Below, one piece after another: positions 59,320 through 64,000 of a stretch of DNA of 64,000 nt. Source of the stretch: Castanea sativa (taxonomy: Eukaryota > Streptophyta > Magnoliopsida > Fagales > Fagaceae). Within the stretch, counting starts at the first letter, position 1. Each line of letters starts with the position of its first letter. The notes under the pieces are model-generated. The model was not told the DNA's origin, made no database searches, and worked only from the letters and a program-made list of their open reading frames with translations. The position numbers were made by a program, and so were the translations under genes. The DNA is taken from assembly GCF_040712315.1 (NCBI RefSeq), contig NC_134018.1:47989335-48053334 (forward strand). Direction: 5' to 3'.

Positions 59320-62103
59320 ATAATAAAAAAATTATCTAAAATGTGGTTTTACTCTTTATTAGGTGGCAGATAAAGAGGTTTCCATATACATTATAAACAA
59401 AACTAGGGGTGTGTTGAACAAGTGCCCCTTAGCCTACACCCGGCAAAGACAAATTTTTTATTTTTTCCTTTCTTTTTGTGAGTGGAGGGGTCTCTTTCGT
59501 CTTCTTTTCCCCCCTTTTGGCTATTAGTTATGTTGAAATTTGTCATCTTGAATAGTGGGATTGATTTATTTTGATAGGTATTCATCAAATTTGATGCAAT
59601 TTTCAATCTGGCTTTTGAGAATTATTGTTTGATTGAAAGGAGCAATAATCAACTTCTTGTTTTATCAAGAGGGTTGACATTGCTACTTTCTTATTTATTT
59701 TCAATAACTGTGGATTTAGGTAGTAAATGGTAGCAATTAATTTTTAATAAGTTGAGTGGAACCACATTTAGCATTCATATTGTTTTCAAGTTTTTGATTA
59801 ATCTCGTTTTGAAACTTATCCAAAATTAGGGAGTCATTGAAACTTTTTCTTTTTAATTTATAAAAAAAGAGGGGTATTACACAAATGGGAATTTGAAGGA
59901 AAAAAAAAAAAAAAAACCTTTGAGCATATATATATTAGGTGGCGACTCCCAACACACCCCGTTGTGCCCACAAGCATGATTAAAATGATCGTTTCGTGGA
60001 AATTAGCATTTTTTTTTATAATGTCTTACCTCCTATGTCTATAGTTCAAAATCCTCCTCCTCCTCCCCCCACCCCACTATCTAGCTATATCAAAAAGGAA
60101 AGAAAAAAAATATGCAACAAATGCGAACTCGCCGTGAAGACATTTTTTTTTTTTTTTGAAGACATTGCTTTAAGTATGAGATGGATGGCATTTTCATTCA
60201 ACAAAGACAGTTAGACAAAACTATTATCACCACTAGTTAAAAAAAGGTTGTAGAGCATGGCTTGGCCTCTTCCAATGCTTTAATTAGTGCCACTAATATA
60301 TAATCGGCAAACTCAACATTAGATTCCAGAAATGAAGCTTTATAGGTCTTATAATATCTTGAGGTACTCAAACTCTTAAGAGTAAAGTTTGAAAATTAAA
60401 AGCAAAAATAATGTCTTGCATCAATAATTAAACTCAATTTTGATTCATCCTCAGTTACATTTAGGCAAATTCAACCAATTCCCCACATTGCATATGGACA
60501 CGTTTCTTGGTGCACTGAGTCCTCGCTCCTCACCTTGGTTAGCGCTGAGTCACAGTGTATTGCATAGTATGAGGAAAAGATTGCAAGTTTACTACGTGGA
60601 GTGTTAAGATTCTTAACACTTTTAAGAAATTTATAAACAATGATATGAAATTGATAGAATACACTAATACAGGGGCGGCGCTACAAGCACGTTTGAACCC
60701 TCTTACCGGAAATAAAAAATTTATATATATTTATACATATAAAAGATACTTTACTAATTTAATTAACCTATAAAAATATTTTTGCACACCTTGAATTAGT
60801 TAAATCTCGTACACCCTAATCTCAAATCAGTTCACCTAAAATCAAACAATAAAAAACATTAGCAAATTCCAAAACCATATAACAACACATATCAGTTAAT
60901 CCCAGAACCAAATAACAACACAAAGCACAAAGATCTCTCTCTCATCATGAATGTGTGTGTATATAGTATAAATATAATGTAAATTTATAATTATATAATT
61001 TAATAATTAGAGAATACAAAAGGTTTGTTAAAATTGTGTGTATTATCATCACGTTATAGTAAATTTTTGTTATAAAGTTAATGATTTGAGAAAAAAGAAG
61101 AAGTAAAGTTAGTGATCGTTCAAGCATTGATTTGTTAAGTAGCTACTTAGTGTATTGTTTATGTATGGTTGAGTGTGCTTGTATAGGTCAATAATTAATA
61201 CAGTGCAAGTGGGTTGAATTTTATCATTTAGTTTACAATATTTTTATAAACACAATGACAAATAGATATGATAACTGCAAAATAAAATTGTAACACCTAC
61301 TCACATTGATAATAGATAATGACAACTAATAATGAATTATCATATAACGGTTTCAAAATATGAAGAAAAAAATTTGAATGAAATTATAAAAATTTATATA
61401 TTTACTTTTTTTATTTGGTCGATAACTCAATATATTCAAGTATTCTTTTTATTAAATTTGATTTAATTTAAATTTCTTAATAACCCATTAAAAAAGGTTT
61501 CAAAGAACTGCCATTGATAGAATATGGGGGGGGGGGGGGGGGGGTGGGGGGGGACATACAAGAATTACATATTTACCTTTCTTTTGTTTAAATGTTTGAA
61601 AATAATTGAATAGAATGTAAAGTAACCACATTTGAGATTTGAGGGGAAAAAAATAATAATTTATGACATTATTCTTATTATTATTATCATCATCATTATT
61701 ATTATCATCGTCATCATCATTATGTCAATTCTTTAACAATAAATATTGTAAAACATATTTCTTTCCATCATTTCCTCCAGATTTTGGAGGGATTAAAGAA
61801 GGACTTATGACAATAATAAATAGCAAAAAGGTTTTTTTTTTTTTTTTTTTTTTTTCTCTCTGCTATTAAACTCTCAGGAATGGAAATAATTTTTTATTTT
61901 TAAATAATTTTTTACATTCCATTCTCCCTTTTAATTCCCCTCTACCAAACAAGTTATAAAGGTGGAAGTATTATGATTGATTTTTATCCATGAGAAAAAG
62001 AAAAAAGGAAAAAAAAAAAAAAGGAACTATATATAGCGAACTTCATACTTCATTTTGCTTGAACCTTTTCACATTAGAGAGAGAAAGAAAGATTCAGCTT
62101 AAC
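59320..62103 (+). repeat. Module copy C: upstream region of the last WAT1 copy
   Basis: Very close to 28770-31474. Differences seen: a ~70-bp extra segment at about 59636-59710, a poly(G) tract at 61526-61553 where copy A has GGGGGAAAAAAAA, and homopolymer length changes. The conserved block is at 60481-60522. TATATATA is at 62028-62035, 76 bp before the ATG. Confidence 0.88.
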
Positions 62104-64000
62104 ATGTCTATGGAGTCTAGGACTCAATTGTATAAGAAGGTGAAGCCATTTGTGGCAATAATTTTAGTGCAACTTGGCCATGCAGGGATGTCCATAATCG
62201 GTAAGCTTGCTCTAAACAAGGGAATGAATCCACGTGTGTTCATAGCCTACCGGTATGCCGTTGCCACTGTGATCATTGCCCCTTTTGCTATTGTCTACGA
62301 TAGGTCTCCACCTCTTCGCTTCTTTTTAAATTTACAAGATTTTCTACTCTTTTCTTCAATTACATGTAGATGAAAAAGCTAATCACATTAATTTAATGCT
62401 CTTAACAGGAAGAAAAGGGCAAAGTTGACCTACTCTATCTTTGCCAAGATTATGTTGCTTGCCTTACTGGGGTAAGAATTTAAGCTTTTGGTTCAACCAA
62501 AACATTTTACATATATATATATATTGCCCCGTTGGATTACACTTGAACTTTCATTTTTTACTTCTCAGGCCTGTAGCATACCAGAACTTGTACTACGAGG
62601 GGATGAAGCTTACCACGGCAACTTATTCAAGAGCATTGTTCAATGTTGTTCCTGCGTTTACATTTGCAATGGCTTGGATTTTACGGTAATTCTCTTTAGT
62701 CCCATTCACGTACGTTTATGCATGCATATATACACATGATGTATTAAATATACGGGGTGCTTCAAATATTTGTGAATGCTTTTGTAGTCTTGAGAAAGTA
62801 AATATTAGGAGACGGGGTAGCCAGGCAAAGGTATTGGGGACCATTGTCACGATTGGAGGAGCTATGCTTATGACTCTGGTTAAAGGTCCTTCGTGGATTT
62901 GGCCATGGACATATAAACATGGCTATCAAGAATCTACTAGTGCAGGAAATAAGCAAGATGTCATCAAGGGTGCTCTCATGATGCTAGCGGGTTTTTTCTG
63001 CTGGTCTGGTTACGTTAATCTTCAAGTAAGAGTCTAATGATCAGCGTTAATTAATTTAATTTAATTTGCAATTTCAGTAGTTTAAAGTGAGCATGCTTGA
63101 AGAAGTGGACCAGGTTAGTGGCCATTGGGAAATTTAATTTAAACCCCAAACACTCATGTAGTGGATTAATTGAATAAATTATGCATGTTCCAAATAGATA
63201 TTCCAACAAAGGAGGAATTCAATCATTGGTATAACATACCAAATCTAAAGAAATAATATTGAAAGTAGTAAACAAAAAAAACAAAAAAGATAACAGAGTC
63301 GAAAACCAGTTAAGAAATTATTCAAAAGGATAATTACTTTGGTACAAACCCTGAAGAACATCCACCAAAAGAAACTGTCACAATCTGTTAGAACGTACAA
63401 AACCTTTGTAACATAAACACTATGCAATCTCAACAAAAGCCCTGCTTGCTTTCCACCGTAGTGGTTCCAAAAGTTTTGGAATTCTTCTACACGAATTTCC
63501 TCCACAAATGAACCTTTTTTGCAATGACTAAAACACAAAAATTTGGAATCCTCTTTCACGCAAGTTTTGTCGCATGACCTTTGTCAACATCTAGCTAAAA
63601 CATTATAGTAATCAACATCATTATTGTTGTTTCCAAAATTATTATTATTATTATTATTTTCCTAGAGATTACCTCCAAACCAGTTTGGAGGAACATTTAT
63701 CCAATCCATTACATGAACAATTCAGAAGACAATCATTGTATTTCAGTCACTTGACATATTTAATGAATTAACACATGGATGGTTTTATAAATTACTACAA
63801 AAATTTGGAAAAAAAAACTCTATCCATGTTTTTTTTTTTTTTTTCCCTTTTGATTTTATAGTTTGATTGTTACAACGATGGGGAATAGGGGATTGTAAAC
63901 TCTAGACGTCTCCTTAAGAAACACTAAAAATTTCCAATTAAACTACAATGCTCTTAGCATTCCAAAAAAGTTTTAGTTAGACTTAATTAGTAATGAGATA
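62104..64000 (+). CDS. WAT1-related protein (UmamiT/EamA-type transporter), copy C, partial
   Basis: Exons 1-4 at 62104-62303, 62409-62471, 62569-62685 and 62788-63025, with intact GT-AG junctions and frame (206 residues). The translation is identical to gene 2 over these exons. It covers the first EamA domain and about six helices. Intron 4 runs to the end of the window. By comparison with gene 2, exon 5 should start some 20 bp beyond 64000. Intron 4 keeps a ~190-bp stretch (about 63230-63430) that gene 2 has lost near 32600. Whether the tail frameshift of gene 2 is shared cannot be seen. Confidence 0.88.

Overview
The window looks like nuclear DNA of a eudicot, probably a woody species. It is AT-rich, has GT-AG introns, Ty1/copia, gypsy-like and hAT transposons, and a tandem cluster of WAT1-related (UmamiT/EamA) transporter genes. 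The repeat style recalls Fagaceae, but that is an inference I cannot test here. There are no bacterial features.

Layout. 1-22790 is a pile of transposons: solo LTRs (588-1585, 2561-3508 and an interrupted one at 1-587/1591-1789), then a ~178-bp tandem array split by a Ty1/copia element (4214-22608, 5-bp duplication TCTTG). That element is itself split by a 9.8-kb composite insert (11685-21482, flanked by CTTTG). The insert holds an element with ~1.5-kb inverted arms and a long chromovirus-like LTR. 22790-34700 holds two WAT1-related genes in seven exons each: gene 1 (24550-27240) is intact, gene 2 (31475-34453) has a frameshifted tail. 34830-39465 holds three solo LTRs, two MITE-like elements and a hairpin repeat. 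Gene 3 (from 39615) is dead: frameshift, lost splice sites, a solo LTR in intron 4, and exons 5-7 replaced by a minus-strand copia element (42586-49858). 49859-56326 is a mosaic of an inverted intergenic fragment, a second copia family (LTR plus gag) and a decayed hAT transposon.

56327-64000 repeats the gene-2 module twice. Copy B (56327-59319) stops inside WAT1 exon 1. Copy C (59320-64000) has exons 1-4 with the same translation as gene 2 and is cut by the window end just before exon 5.

How it fits together. The host genes are one family of ten-helix membrane exporters that multiplied by copying a ~5-6 kb unit (promoter region plus gene); insertions and rearrangements then removed some copies. 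The two main copia elements are complementary: one keeps pol but has lost gag, the other keeps gag but has lost pol, and both keep an unusual extra ORF after the pol position.
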